Assembly: GCA_012798365.1 (NCBI GenBank)
Contig: JAAZNH010000272.1
Coordinates: 1-7,656 of the forward strand
DNA from: Methanomicrobiales archaeon
Lineage (GTDB): Archaea > Halobacteriota > Methanomicrobia > Methanomicrobiales > Methanospirillaceae
Length of the DNA: 7,656 nt
Direction: 5' to 3'
Positions 1 through 6,625 of the stretch are shown here, one piece after another. Under the pieces are notes generated by a model that saw only the letters and a list, made by a program, of their open reading frames with translations, did not search any database and was not told the DNA's origin. The number at the start of each line of letters is the position of its first letter. Within the stretch, counting starts at the first letter, position 1. The translations under genes were made by a program, and so were the position numbers.

Positions 1-633
1 AAGCCGCTTCCGGTCCTTCCCATCATTGGTATCGTGATTGTCCTTGCAGTCATTGCTGCCGGCATCTATTTTGTGGGCCTGCCCTATCTCAACAAGGGCC
101 AGGGACTGCCCGGTACAGCGCCGGCAACAACGGTCCCGACCCCTACCATGCCGGTTCAGACCATGGAGATTGTAACACCGGAGGATACCCCCACGGGCTC
201 GTTGGTTGTCCCGACTGCAACAACTGTGCGGAAACTGGAAGGGCGCTACGAGGAATATTATGATGAGATCTATTACCTTGACCAGCCGTTTTCCAATGGC
301 CAGAAGGAATACTTCTCGGCCAATGTCAAGAACCCGCCTCTCTTTATCAAGTTCAACCTGACACCTAAAATCATCTCCACTGAGAAAGTCATTAACATCG
401 GTACTTCGATCGAGCAGACCATCACCAAGACCTACCCGAGCCCGACAGCATGGTTTGAGGTAAAAGTCCTCAGCGCATCCAATGGTGCGGTTATCGCAAG
501 CCACGGGTACGGCAGGGACTATCCCGATGTTGCAAAATCCGAGTTCATGGTCAGGAGCCCGGGTGACTATAAGGTAGAGATGTCCGGCAGTGAAGTGGAT
601 GCCGAGATCAGTATCATGCAGGGGAAATCCTGA
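1..633 (+). CDS. Membrane-anchored surface protein with Thr/Pro linker (5' end missing)
   Basis: The reading frame is open from the first base of the window to a TGA at 631-633. A GTG at 34 would allow a start, but it falls inside the hydrophobic segment, so the true start is probably upstream and the gene is cut by the window edge. The visible protein begins with a charged, Pro-rich stretch (KPLPVLP). A single strongly hydrophobic membrane segment follows (about IIGIVIVLAVIAAGIYFVG). Next is a linker of about 40 residues rich in Thr, Pro and Val, then a soluble domain of about 130 residues. That domain starts around LEGRYEEYYDE and has alternating hydrophobic residues typical of beta structure. 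The layout suggests an N-terminally anchored protein with its globular domain outside the cell and the linker spanning the cell-wall space. No enzymatic motif is visible and I do not recognise the family. Archaeal proteins of this layout sometimes carry an N-terminal cytoplasmic zinc ribbon; that part would lie outside the window. Confidence 0.75.
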   Translation, partial: KPLPVLPIIGIVIVLAVIAAGIYFVGLPYLNKGQGLPGTAPATTVPTPTMPVQTMEIVTPEDTPTGSLVVPTATTVRKLEGRYEEYYDEIYYLDQPFSNGQKEYFSANVKNPPLFIKFNLTPKIISTEKVINIGTSIEQTITKTYPSPTAWFEVKVLSASNGAVIASHGYGRDYPDVAKSEFMVRSPGDYKVEMSGSEVDAEISIMQGKS

Positions 634-657
634 ATTGGCCTGACCGGGCCCCCGCCT

Positions 658-849
658 CGTTTTTCCCCCGGGTTTCAGGGTTTGTTTTCCGTCTTGTTTT
701 CCAGATTCTATTCCAGCCTGTTTTCGGGTTAGTTATCCGGCGTATTTTCCGGCTTGTTTTCCAGCATGCATTCCAGCCTGTTTTCGTATTGGTTTTACGG
801 CATATTTTCCAGGTTGTATTCCAGCGTGTTTTCCGGCTTGTTCTTCTGA
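658..849. repeat. Degenerate 12-bp tandem repeat array with a 60-bp higher-order period
   Basis: About 16 successive 12-base units can be laid out with no insertion or deletion. The consensus is TTGTTTTCCAGC and the best-preserved units lie at 682-849. Examples are 694-705 (TTGTTTTCCAGA), 754-765 (TTGTTTTCCAGC), 814-825 (TTGTATTCCAGC) and 826-837 (GTGTTTTCCGGC). The first two units (658-681) are weak. A second layer is visible: the block 694-753 and the block 754-813, each five units, match at about 48 of 60 positions by eye, and the pattern continues weakly from 814. One strand is T-rich with a T4 core in most units. Because 12 is a multiple of 3, reading frames through the array also repeat. 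One is Cys-Phe-Pro-Ala-like on plus and one is (Lys-Gln/His/Tyr-Ala-Gly)-like on minus, but neither has a convincing start. The array starts just after the stop of the upstream gene and may act in termination or as a binding-site array; its role is unknown. Confidence 0.8.
660..700 (+). terminator. Possible T-rich terminator of the first gene
   Basis: A T5 tract (660-664) and further T4 tracts at 685-688 and 697-700 lie 27 to 70 bases after the TGA at 631-633. Archaeal RNA polymerase commonly terminates at T-runs on the non-template strand without a hairpin. The tracts are also the cores of the first repeat units, so the array itself may be the terminator region. This is an inference from composition only. 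Confidence 0.35.
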
Positions 850-951
850 CTTTTCACGGAAACCGCGTCCGTTTCCAGCATCCTTATGACGGAAGATCGC
901 CAACGTGTAACGGCAATTGTATTTGTGCAATTACGGTGAAGTGAACCAACC

Positions 952-1194
952 ATGAACTTTGGAAGCATTGCAAACATCGGCGGCGCAGCTGCCAGTTACC
1001 TCCAGACACCCGAAGGCCAGGACGCAGTAAAGAAATTCCTCGCATCCCCGCAGGGCATCCAGCTCCTCTCAGGTTTTGTCGGAACCCCGGAAGGCAAGAC
1101 CACGATGGCAGGCGTCATGCCGCAGTTCCTTTCCGGGCTCAACCTCCCGGCCGGGACAACAGAGACCGTGCTTGGCGCGCTGTTGAAAAAATAA
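952..1194 (+). CDS. Small protein with three 13-residue tandem repeats
   Basis: An 80-residue protein of unknown function. The ATG at 952 is preceded by a Shine-Dalgarno-like GGTGA at 935-939, 12 bases upstream, and the gene ends with TAA at 1192-1194. The N-terminus is a small-residue stretch (NIGGAAASYLQ). Residues 19-57 are three back-to-back 13-residue units: TPEGQDAVKKFLA, SPQGIQLLSGFVG and TPEGKTTMAGVMP. Each opens with Thr/Ser-Pro-Glu/Gln-Gly, which reads as a helix cap, and continues as a probable short amphipathic helix. A Gly/Leu-rich tail ends in Leu-Leu-Lys-Lys. There is no signal peptide, cysteine or catalytic motif. The short-helix design suggests a small helical scaffold or oligomerising protein, but this is a guess and I do not recognise the family. 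The gene stands alone, downstream of the repeat array and convergent with the polyphosphate operon. An imperfect palindrome (AATTG at 915-919, CAATT at 928-932) sits just upstream of the ribosome site and could be an operator. Confidence 0.75.
   Translation: MNFGSIANIGGAAASYLQTPEGQDAVKKFLASPQGIQLLSGFVGTPEGKTTMAGVMPQFLSGLNLPAGTTETVLGALLKK
1186..1191 (-). terminator. Possible terminator for the minus-strand polyphosphate operon
   Basis: The A6 run at 1186-1191 is a T6 run on the minus strand, about 145 bases beyond the ppx stop codon. No better minus-strand T-run is visible in the 1195-1333 gap. If used, it lies inside the last codons of the convergent small gene, so the two transcripts would overlap at their 3' ends. 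Confidence 0.3.
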
Positions 1195-1198
1195 CCGG

Positions 1199-1216
1199 TT
1201 CTTCTTTTTTTCTTTC
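1199..1216 (+). terminator. T-rich terminator of the small repeat-protein gene
   Basis: Directly after the TAA at 1192-1194 comes a pyrimidine tract with a T7 run (1205-1211) and a T3 run (1213-1215). This is the typical archaeal oligo-T termination signal. No stem is needed, although a palindrome follows at 1220-1233. Confidence 0.65.
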
Positions 1217-1219
1217 CTG

Positions 1220-1233
1220 CCGGGCCGGCCCGG
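1220..1233. repeat. 14-bp perfect GC palindrome in the convergent intergenic gap
   Basis: CCGGGCCGGCCCGG is identical to its reverse complement. It lies between the end of the small plus-strand gene and the end of ppx. It has no loop, so it is a weak hairpin former as RNA, and it fits either a protein-binding site or a chance feature of GC-rich DNA. The rest of the 1195-1333 gap holds no recognisable gene. A 5-bp inverted repeat (GATGC/GCATC, 1321-1335) overlaps the ppx stop codon. Confidence 0.5.
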
Positions 1234-1333
1234 TTTCGTAATAGGGCAAACGGTTGCGCGATTTTTCCGGCTTGAATGCGGGGTACTCCCAGGTGGCGTG
1301 GCTGGTTCCGCCCGTACATCGATGCGTAAGGCA

Positions 1334-2920
1334 TCAGTGTTCAGAACGGGAATCAATAATCTCGAACACGAGCTTCCTGCCAAACGTCTTCTCAAACGCT
1401 TTCTTCTCGCTCTCGATTCCCCAGATCTCCAGCTGGCAGTCCCCCCGGGCAACAACTTCAAGGGAAACGGACTCCTTGTCCACATGGGAGAACCGCACGT
1501 GCTGGATGAGTGCCGTGTGGCTCCGGTCAAGCGTCTCGGCAAGGCGGATGAAGGGCGTGAGGAGCCGCAGGGTCTCCTGGTCATGCTCGCCCAGATCGGT
1601 GATGACCATATCCTTCTTCTTCGGGGTTTTTTTGCGGTGGAACCGGGCAAGATAGGCCATGAACGTTATCTCCCGCTCGTCAAACCCGAGCAGTTCGGAA
1701 TTCCGGATTATGTAAAAAGAATGAGCCTGGTGATTCGTGTAAGAGATGAACGAGCCGATATCATGGAGAAAACTGGCATATTCAAGGAGTTCCCGGTCCC
1801 GGTCACTGCAGGCATGGAGCCCGAGGTCCCGGGATGAGTCGAACAGTTCCAGCACAATCGAGGTCACGGTCCGTGCATGGGCTTCATTGATCCCGCAGGA
1901 CCGGCCCAGCTGCAGGACGCTGCGCTGGCGCGGGGACAACTCGCCAAGCAGGGGAAATGCGTCCATGCGCGAGAGATAATCGGCAAGGAGACCGTCCTGG
2001 AGCCCGCGGCTGGTGATTGCTATTGATCGCAGGCCAAGTTCCTTCATGAAGGTTTCAAGGATCGCGGCACCGGGGATGATAATGTCCGCCCGTTCCGGGT
2101 TGATACCGGGAATCTTCCGGCGCTGTTCGAGCGGGAGGGAGCATAACAGGTCAATGACCCGCCGGAGATCGGCAAGGGTCAGGACCGGTTCAGCGGGGGC
2201 TGCACGCGGGGGAAGGGTCCGCTGGGCAATCTCTGCCAGGTTCATGATCGTGCCGGAACTGCCGATTGCGCAGTCGAACGTCTCCTTTTTGAGCCGGGTT
2301 GTTGACCGGACAATGGCATCTTTTACATGGTCCTGGATCTTCCGGTACTGGGCCGGGGAGACCGGGTCGGAAAAACCCTCCGGAGAATACAGGTTGGCAA
2401 GCCGGATCGCCCCGAGCCGGAAACTGTGCAGGTAATGGTAACTCTTCTCCCCGCCAACCGCGATCTCGGTACTCCCGCCCCCGATATCAATGAAGAATGC
2501 CTGCCGGTCCTCAAGATGCACACCGCTTGCAACCCCCAGGTAGATGAGCCGGGCTTCCTCCTGGCCGGAGATGACCCGTACATCCAGGTTTGCTTCCTTC
2601 CTGAGCCGGTGGAGGATCTCGTGCTGGTTGGTGGCTTCGCGCATTGCGGACGTGGCAACCGCGACAAACTCTTCGGCCGCAAAGGTGCGGGCAAGGTCGG
2701 CAAAGGTCCGGCAGACAAGAATGAGCCGTTCCGCTGCATCGGACCGGATCTCGTCCTCGTCAAACTCCCCCTCCCCGAGCCGCACCACCTGTTTCTGCCG
2801 GGTAAGGATGGTGTAGGAATGGTTCGGGTTGAGGCGCACCACAAGCAGCCGGACCGAGTTGGTGCCGATATCCACAAACGCGACAACCCGGCCGTCCCGC
2901 CCGGCAGTGGCAGCGGTCAC
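1334..2920 (-). CDS. ppx: Exopolyphosphatase, Ppx/GppA family, with C-terminal HD module
   Basis: Predicted to release terminal phosphates from polyphosphate; the family also includes pppGpp phosphohydrolases (GppA), which sequence alone cannot exclude. The protein has 528 residues, near the 513 of E. coli Ppx. Its ASKHA ATPase-like core shows the first phosphate loop at 15-27 (FVDIGTNSVRLLV). The conserved SGQEEARLIYLG follows at 118-129 and contains the probable catalytic glutamate (Glu121 or Glu122). The second phosphate loop is at 143-155 (FIDIGGGSTEIAV), and GSSGT (220-224), NPERADIIIPGA (274-285) and SRGLQDG (304-310) also fit the family. From about residue 330 an HD-type helical module follows, with His348, His386-Asp387 and LAETLDRSH (460-468), where Glu462 stands at the usual distal Asp site. 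The start is GTG at 2918-2920, overlapping the TGA of the CHAD gene as GTGA, so translation is probably coupled. The operon with ppk1 favours the exopolyphosphatase role. The gene ends with TGA at 1334-1336. Confidence 0.93.
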   Translation of the reverse strand: MTAATAGRDGRVVAFVDIGTNSVRLLVVRLNPNHSYTILTRQKQVVRLGEGEFDEDEIRSDAAERLILVCRTFADLARTFAAEEFVAVATSAMREATNQHEILHRLRKEANLDVRVISGQEEARLIYLGVASGVHLEDRQAFFIDIGGGSTEIAVGGEKSYHYLHSFRLGAIRLANLYSPEGFSDPVSPAQYRKIQDHVKDAIVRSTTRLKKETFDCAIGSSGTIMNLAEIAQRTLPPRAAPAEPVLTLADLRRVIDLLCSLPLEQRRKIPGINPERADIIIPGAAILETFMKELGLRSIAITSRGLQDGLLADYLSRMDAFPLLGELSPRQRSVLQLGRSCGINEAHARTVTSIVLELFDSSRDLGLHACSDRDRELLEYASFLHDIGSFISYTNHQAHSFYIIRNSELLGFDEREITFMAYLARFHRKKTPKKKDMVITDLGEHDQETLRLLTPFIRLAETLDRSHTALIQHVRFSHVDKESVSLEVVARGDCQLEIWGIESEKKAFEKTFGRKLVFEIIDSRSEH

Positions 2921-4539
2921 CGGATCACCAGGTCGCGCTCAAAGACCCGGCGGAACAGGTCGGCTTTTGTCCGGGCATGTTCGCATTCAACGGGCACTTC
3001 GCCGGGAGTTACCACAGCAATCGTTACGGCATCCCGGCTGGTCATACACCGTATAGTATGGATGGTTCCCGTATGATCGTAATCAAACCCGTCGGCAACC
3101 TTCAGCAGGGAGGCAAGGCGCAGGGCCCGGTCCTGGTCTGTGGGGGAGAGGAGCGCAAAGACCGGGTGTTCTTCCGGCGTATGCCGGCCCCGGTGGGAGA
3201 AGATCATGAGCGCAATCACTGCCCGCTCCGCGATGTCAAGAGGCAGGGTCTCATCCGCAAGCACCCGGTCCGCTCCCCGGTGGTGATGCTTCCGCCGGCC
3301 TCCCTTCCAGCCAATGTCATGGATCAGGGCCGCAGCCTCAAGCAGGGTCCGGTCCCCTGCCCCAAGATTATGGAGCGGTTTTGTCCCGTCAAAGAGCTGG
3401 AGGGCAAGGTCTGTCACATGCTGCTCGTGCGGGAGCATGCGTGAGACGGTCCTTGCAAGGGTCCGGGCAGCTGATACAATCTCCCCGGTGCTACTGGCCG
3501 GGACCGGAATATAGTCGTGCCGGCGCCGGAAGAGGATGGTCTGCCGGAGTTCGTCCCACATGCCGGCCCGGGCCTGTGACTCCCAGTACCGGACAAACCG
3601 CTGGTATAAAAGAGTGCGTTCCTTCTCCCGGTCCTGCAGGAAGAGGCGGAGGCTCGCAAGGGTGGCAGTATCCGGCCGTTTCATGTCATCGGGAGCTCGG
3701 AGGAGGGAGCGTTCCTTTAAGAGGATGCGGGTAATCTGGTCAATCCAGACATCGCAGTCATGCAGGTCGCCGAGGATCTCCTGGATCTTCTTCACCCGGG
3801 CAAGCGGCCGGGCTAGGCCGAGGCGGTAGACCGGGCCGTACACCTCCATCGTGTACCGGAGTTTCTTTGCCGCGATCCGGGTTGCGTGGTGCTCGGCAAC
3901 AGCTTCCGGGTGGTTCACCCAGGGCGCGTACGAGAGGAGCGTCCGGAGCCGTGACTCGATCCGGAGGGCAGCCCTCGCCGGCACCCCGCGGGCGAGCCCC
4001 TGTCGCGGAATGCGGCGTGTTGAGGCCGACATTGCCTGGAACTGGTCCTGCATCTCGAGGATTACCCGGCTCTTTTCTAAGGCATCCAGCGCAGAGAGGA
4101 CATGGTCCTGCTGCCGCGTCCTTTTCCGGCGGAGGTCCGAAAGGAGGTACTGCAGCGCCGGGCCCAGGGGGGGTTCCGCCCCGTCACCTTTGTGACGTTT
4201 CTTAAAAGCGGCGGCCTGCTTCTTTTCGAATTTTACCAGGAACGCGATCTGGACATCGGTATCCCTTGCCTCACCCAGCGCACGGGTGATACCGGCAATC
4301 TCAGCCATCCAGCGGCCGTACTGTTTCTGGGAAAAACAGTTCTCAAACAACGGGAGCGCAGCCCGGAGCCTGCGGGATGCAACCCGCATCCGGTGGATGT
4401 ACTCGATATCCTCCGCACGGCGGACCCCGTCCGTCTCTTTGGCAAAGGCATCAAGGAGCGGGGGCAGGCGCTGGAGCATGAACCAGCATTGGCCGGTCAC
4501 GGGTGCGCCGGGCGGCCGGGGATCAGGTGCGGGAATCAT
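2917..4539 (-). CDS. CHAD domain protein fused to a Ppx-type HD domain
   Basis: A 540-residue protein from ATG at 4537-4539, which has GGGGA seven bases upstream and overlaps the ppk1 end by 17 bp. The frame stays open to an ATG at 4596, but that start would overlap ppk1 by 74 bp. The N-terminal half is a CHAD domain, an all-helical, His/Arg-rich fold known to bind polyphosphate. It shows the two hallmark basic helices IHRMRVASRRLR (48-59) and HHATRIAAKKLRY (217-229), followed by the conserved LGDLHDCDVW (256-265). The C-terminal part (about 370-540) is an HD domain with His374, His407-Asp408, His418-420 and Asp483 (VADGFDYDH), apparently a full set of metal ligands. This half aligns by eye with the C-terminus of the adjacent Ppx: DR.LLE.A followed by L/I-HDIG, and the last 40 residues also match. 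The likely role is a polyphosphate-targeted phosphohydrolase or regulator acting with Ppk1 and Ppx; the substrate is unknown. The stop TGA (2917-2919) overlaps the ppx GTG start. Confidence 0.88.
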   Translation of the reverse strand: MIPAPDPRPPGAPVTGQCWFMLQRLPPLLDAFAKETDGVRRAEDIEYIHRMRVASRRLRAALPLFENCFSQKQYGRWMAEIAGITRALGEARDTDVQIAFLVKFEKKQAAAFKKRHKGDGAEPPLGPALQYLLSDLRRKRTRQQDHVLSALDALEKSRVILEMQDQFQAMSASTRRIPRQGLARGVPARAALRIESRLRTLLSYAPWVNHPEAVAEHHATRIAAKKLRYTMEVYGPVYRLGLARPLARVKKIQEILGDLHDCDVWIDQITRILLKERSLLRAPDDMKRPDTATLASLRLFLQDREKERTLLYQRFVRYWESQARAGMWDELRQTILFRRRHDYIPVPASSTGEIVSAARTLARTVSRMLPHEQHVTDLALQLFDGTKPLHNLGAGDRTLLEAAALIHDIGWKGGRRKHHHRGADRVLADETLPLDIAERAVIALMIFSHRGRHTPEEHPVFALLSPTDQDRALRLASLLKVADGFDYDHTGTIHTIRCMTSRDAVTIAVVTPGEVPVECEHARTKADLFRRVFERDLVIR

Positions 4540-6625
4540 ACCAGCTTCCCCGGTGTGCCACCAGCCAGGACTGGGCATTAAGGCGTGTTGCATCATCCGG
4601 CGATACGACCCGCGAGTAGGTGCCGTCAGGGTTCATAGACCGGCTCTTGACGGTGTCGCCCAGCTGCACCGGCAGGATGGATGAGATGATGGACCGGCGG
4701 ATATCCGCATTCTCGATCGGGAAGAGGATCTCCACCCGCTTGTCCAGGTTCCGTGGCATGAGGTCGGCGCTGCCGAGATAGACTTCCTCATCGCCGCCAT
4801 TGCGGAAGTAATAGATCCGGGCATGTTCAAGGAACCTGCCGACAATCGCCGTTACACGGATCGTCTGGCTTATCCCGGGGATGCCCGGCCGGAGGCAGCA
4901 GATCCCCCGCACCTGGAGATCAATTTTTACCCCGGCCTGGGATGCCCGGTACAGGGCTGCGATACATTCAGGATCAACCAGGGCATTCATCTTGAAGATG
5001 ATGTGCCCGTCGCCATGCTCCAGGTGCCGTGTGATCTCCCGCTCGATCTTCTCCAGGATTTTTTTGCGCAGGGTTACCGGGGCAACAAGGAGTTTCTGGT
5101 ACTGGTCGATGCGGGCATAGCCGGTCAGGAAGTTGAAAAGATGGGCAACATCATCGCCAATAGCCTTGTCGCAGGTGAAGAGCCCGAAGTCCGTGTAAAT
5201 ACGTGCCGTGGTTGCGTTGTAGTTGCCGGTACCGAGGTGCATGTACCGGCGGATTCCGTCCTTCTCCCGCCGCACCACCATGCAGAGCTTGGCATGAACC
5301 TTGAGGCCGACGACCCCGTATACGACATGGACGCCCTGCCGTTCAAGGGCACGCGCCCAGCCGATATTATTCTCTTCATCAAACCGGGCTTTCAGTTCGA
5401 TGAGCGCCGCAACCGCTTTGCCGTTCTCGCGGGCCTCCATGAGCGCATTGACTACCGGGGCGTTAGAGCCGACACGGTAGAGGGTGATCTTGATGGCTAG
5501 CACATCCGGATCATTGGCAGCCTGCCGGAGGAAGTTCACCACCGGTGAGAAGCTGTCGTAAGGCTGGTAGAGCAGGACGTCATGTTCGCGGATCGCAGAG
5601 AAGATATCCCGGTCCTCGGCCAGCTCTTCGGGTGCAGAGGGAGGGTACGGGGAATCCTTGAGTTCAGGACGGTCAAGCGACATCAGCTGCATGAGGTCGG
5701 CCATTCCCACCGGGTGGCCGACCCGGTAGAGCATGGACGAGCGGACGCCCAGTTTCTTCTCGAGCATGTGGCAGATCCCGTCATGCATCGAGCAGTCGAC
5801 TTCGATCCGGACGGGTTTTCCCCGGGCACGCTGCTCCATGATCTCTTCGACCGTGGTCAGCAGGTCGGACGCTTCGTCCACCTCGATCTCAAGGTCGGCA
5901 TCGCGGGTGATGCGGAACGGAAACGACCCGACAACTTCCATGCCCGGAAAGAGCATATCGAGGTGGGCTGCGATGACCTCTTCGAGGTAGAGGAAATGCA
6001 CGCACGAGTCATCCCTGGCAACCGTGCCATCCGGCCCGGGGATCCGGATCAGCCGGGAGAAGAGGCGGGTCGGGACCTTGACCCGGGCAAAGAACTCCTT
6101 GCGGTTGGTGTCCCGCACGATGATCGCCAGGTTGAGCGAGAGGTTGGAGATGAAGGGGAAGGGGTGCGAACTGTCAAACGCGAGCGGGGTCAGGACCGGG
6201 AAGACCTCGTTTGAGAAGAACTCGTCCATGGCAGCCCGCTGGGGGCCGGTCAGGTCGGCATACGTGTGCAGGTGGATGCCGGCCGTAGCCAGTTCCGGCA
6301 GGAGGTTTTTATGCCAGCACTCGTTCTGGGCATCGAGATCGGGAAGGAGCATCTTGTGGACTGCTTCAAGCTGCCGGGCGGGGGTCATGCCGTCGGGAGG
6401 TGCCTTGAGCACCCCTTTGGACAACTGCCGCTGGAGACCCGAGACGCGGATCATAAAAAACTCGTCCAGGTTATTGGCAAAAATTGCCAGGAACTTGACC
6501 CGTTCAAGAAGGGGGTGCGAGGGGTCCAGTGCCTCGTCAAGCACATGCCGGTTGAACCGGATCCAGCTCAGTTCGCGGTTGATGTACAGCGAGGGATCGT
6601 CAGCAAACATCTGTGGCGTATTCAT
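4523..6625 (-). CDS. ppk1: Polyphosphate kinase 1
   Basis: Reversibly transfers the gamma phosphate of ATP onto polyphosphate through a phospho-histidine intermediate. From ATG at 6623-6625 the protein has 700 residues, close to the 688 of E. coli PPK1. This start is chosen because GGGG lies seven bases upstream; a TTG six bases further out (6629-6631) has no properly spaced site. The N-terminal domain has YINRELSWIRFN (14-25) and FLAIFANNLDEFFMIRV (45-61). Catalytic residues are Arg384 (TLYRV), Arg414 (LKARFDEENNI), His444 (KVHAKL) and His601 (EHARIYYF). All four sit exactly nine positions beyond E. coli Arg375, Arg405, His435 and His592. MHLGTGNYN (462-470) and LGSADLMPRNLDKRVE (617-632) complete the PLD-like fold. 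It is the first gene of an apparent ppk1-CHAD-ppx operon, and its 3' end overlaps the CHAD gene. No disruption or missing motif was seen. Confidence 0.97.
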   Translation of the reverse strand: MNTPQMFADDPSLYINRELSWIRFNRHVLDEALDPSHPLLERVKFLAIFANNLDEFFMIRVSGLQRQLSKGVLKAPPDGMTPARQLEAVHKMLLPDLDAQNECWHKNLLPELATAGIHLHTYADLTGPQRAAMDEFFSNEVFPVLTPLAFDSSHPFPFISNLSLNLAIIVRDTNRKEFFARVKVPTRLFSRLIRIPGPDGTVARDDSCVHFLYLEEVIAAHLDMLFPGMEVVGSFPFRITRDADLEIEVDEASDLLTTVEEIMEQRARGKPVRIEVDCSMHDGICHMLEKKLGVRSSMLYRVGHPVGMADLMQLMSLDRPELKDSPYPPSAPEELAEDRDIFSAIREHDVLLYQPYDSFSPVVNFLRQAANDPDVLAIKITLYRVGSNAPVVNALMEARENGKAVAALIELKARFDEENNIGWARALERQGVHVVYGVVGLKVHAKLCMVVRREKDGIRRYMHLGTGNYNATTARIYTDFGLFTCDKAIGDDVAHLFNFLTGYARIDQYQKLLVAPVTLRKKILEKIEREITRHLEHGDGHIIFKMNALVDPECIAALYRASQAGVKIDLQVRGICCLRPGIPGISQTIRVTAIVGRFLEHARIYYFRNGGDEEVYLGSADLMPRNLDKRVEILFPIENADIRRSIISSILPVQLGDTVKSRSMNPDGTYSRVVSPDDATRLNAQSWLVAHRGSWYDSRT

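Noticed and set aside
658..849. CRISPR array
   Set aside because: Units are 12 bp and directly abutting, with no conserved long repeats separated by unique spacers, and no cas gene is present.
733..930. Minus-strand 65-residue frame with repeated (K-Q/H/Y)-A-G units
   Set aside because: It starts at a TTG without a ribosome site, follows automatically from the 12-bp array, and is cut by a stop in the middle of the array although the repeat continues beyond it. Treated as a shadow of the DNA repeat.
1321..1335. GATGC/GCATC inverted repeat at the ppx stop as an intrinsic terminator
   Set aside because: The stem is only 5 bp and no T-run follows it on the minus strand.
2327..3076. Long plus-strand frame of 249 codons opposite ppx and the CHAD gene
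   Set aside because: It lies antisense to two genes with clear family motifs. Long antisense frames are expected in GC-rich coding DNA, and its translation has no recognisable motif.
4540..4596. Longer N-terminus for the CHAD protein starting at 4596
   Set aside because: It would overlap ppk1 by 74 bp and add 19 residues with no domain content. The ATG at 4539 has a well-placed GGGGA.
4823..5500. Plus-strand frame of 225 codons opposite ppk1
   Set aside because: Antisense to the strongly supported ppk1 catalytic domain; no ribosome site or family pattern.
5582..6214. Plus-strand frame of 210 codons opposite ppk1
   Set aside because: Same reason: a shadow of ppk1, with composition that mirrors the sense codons.
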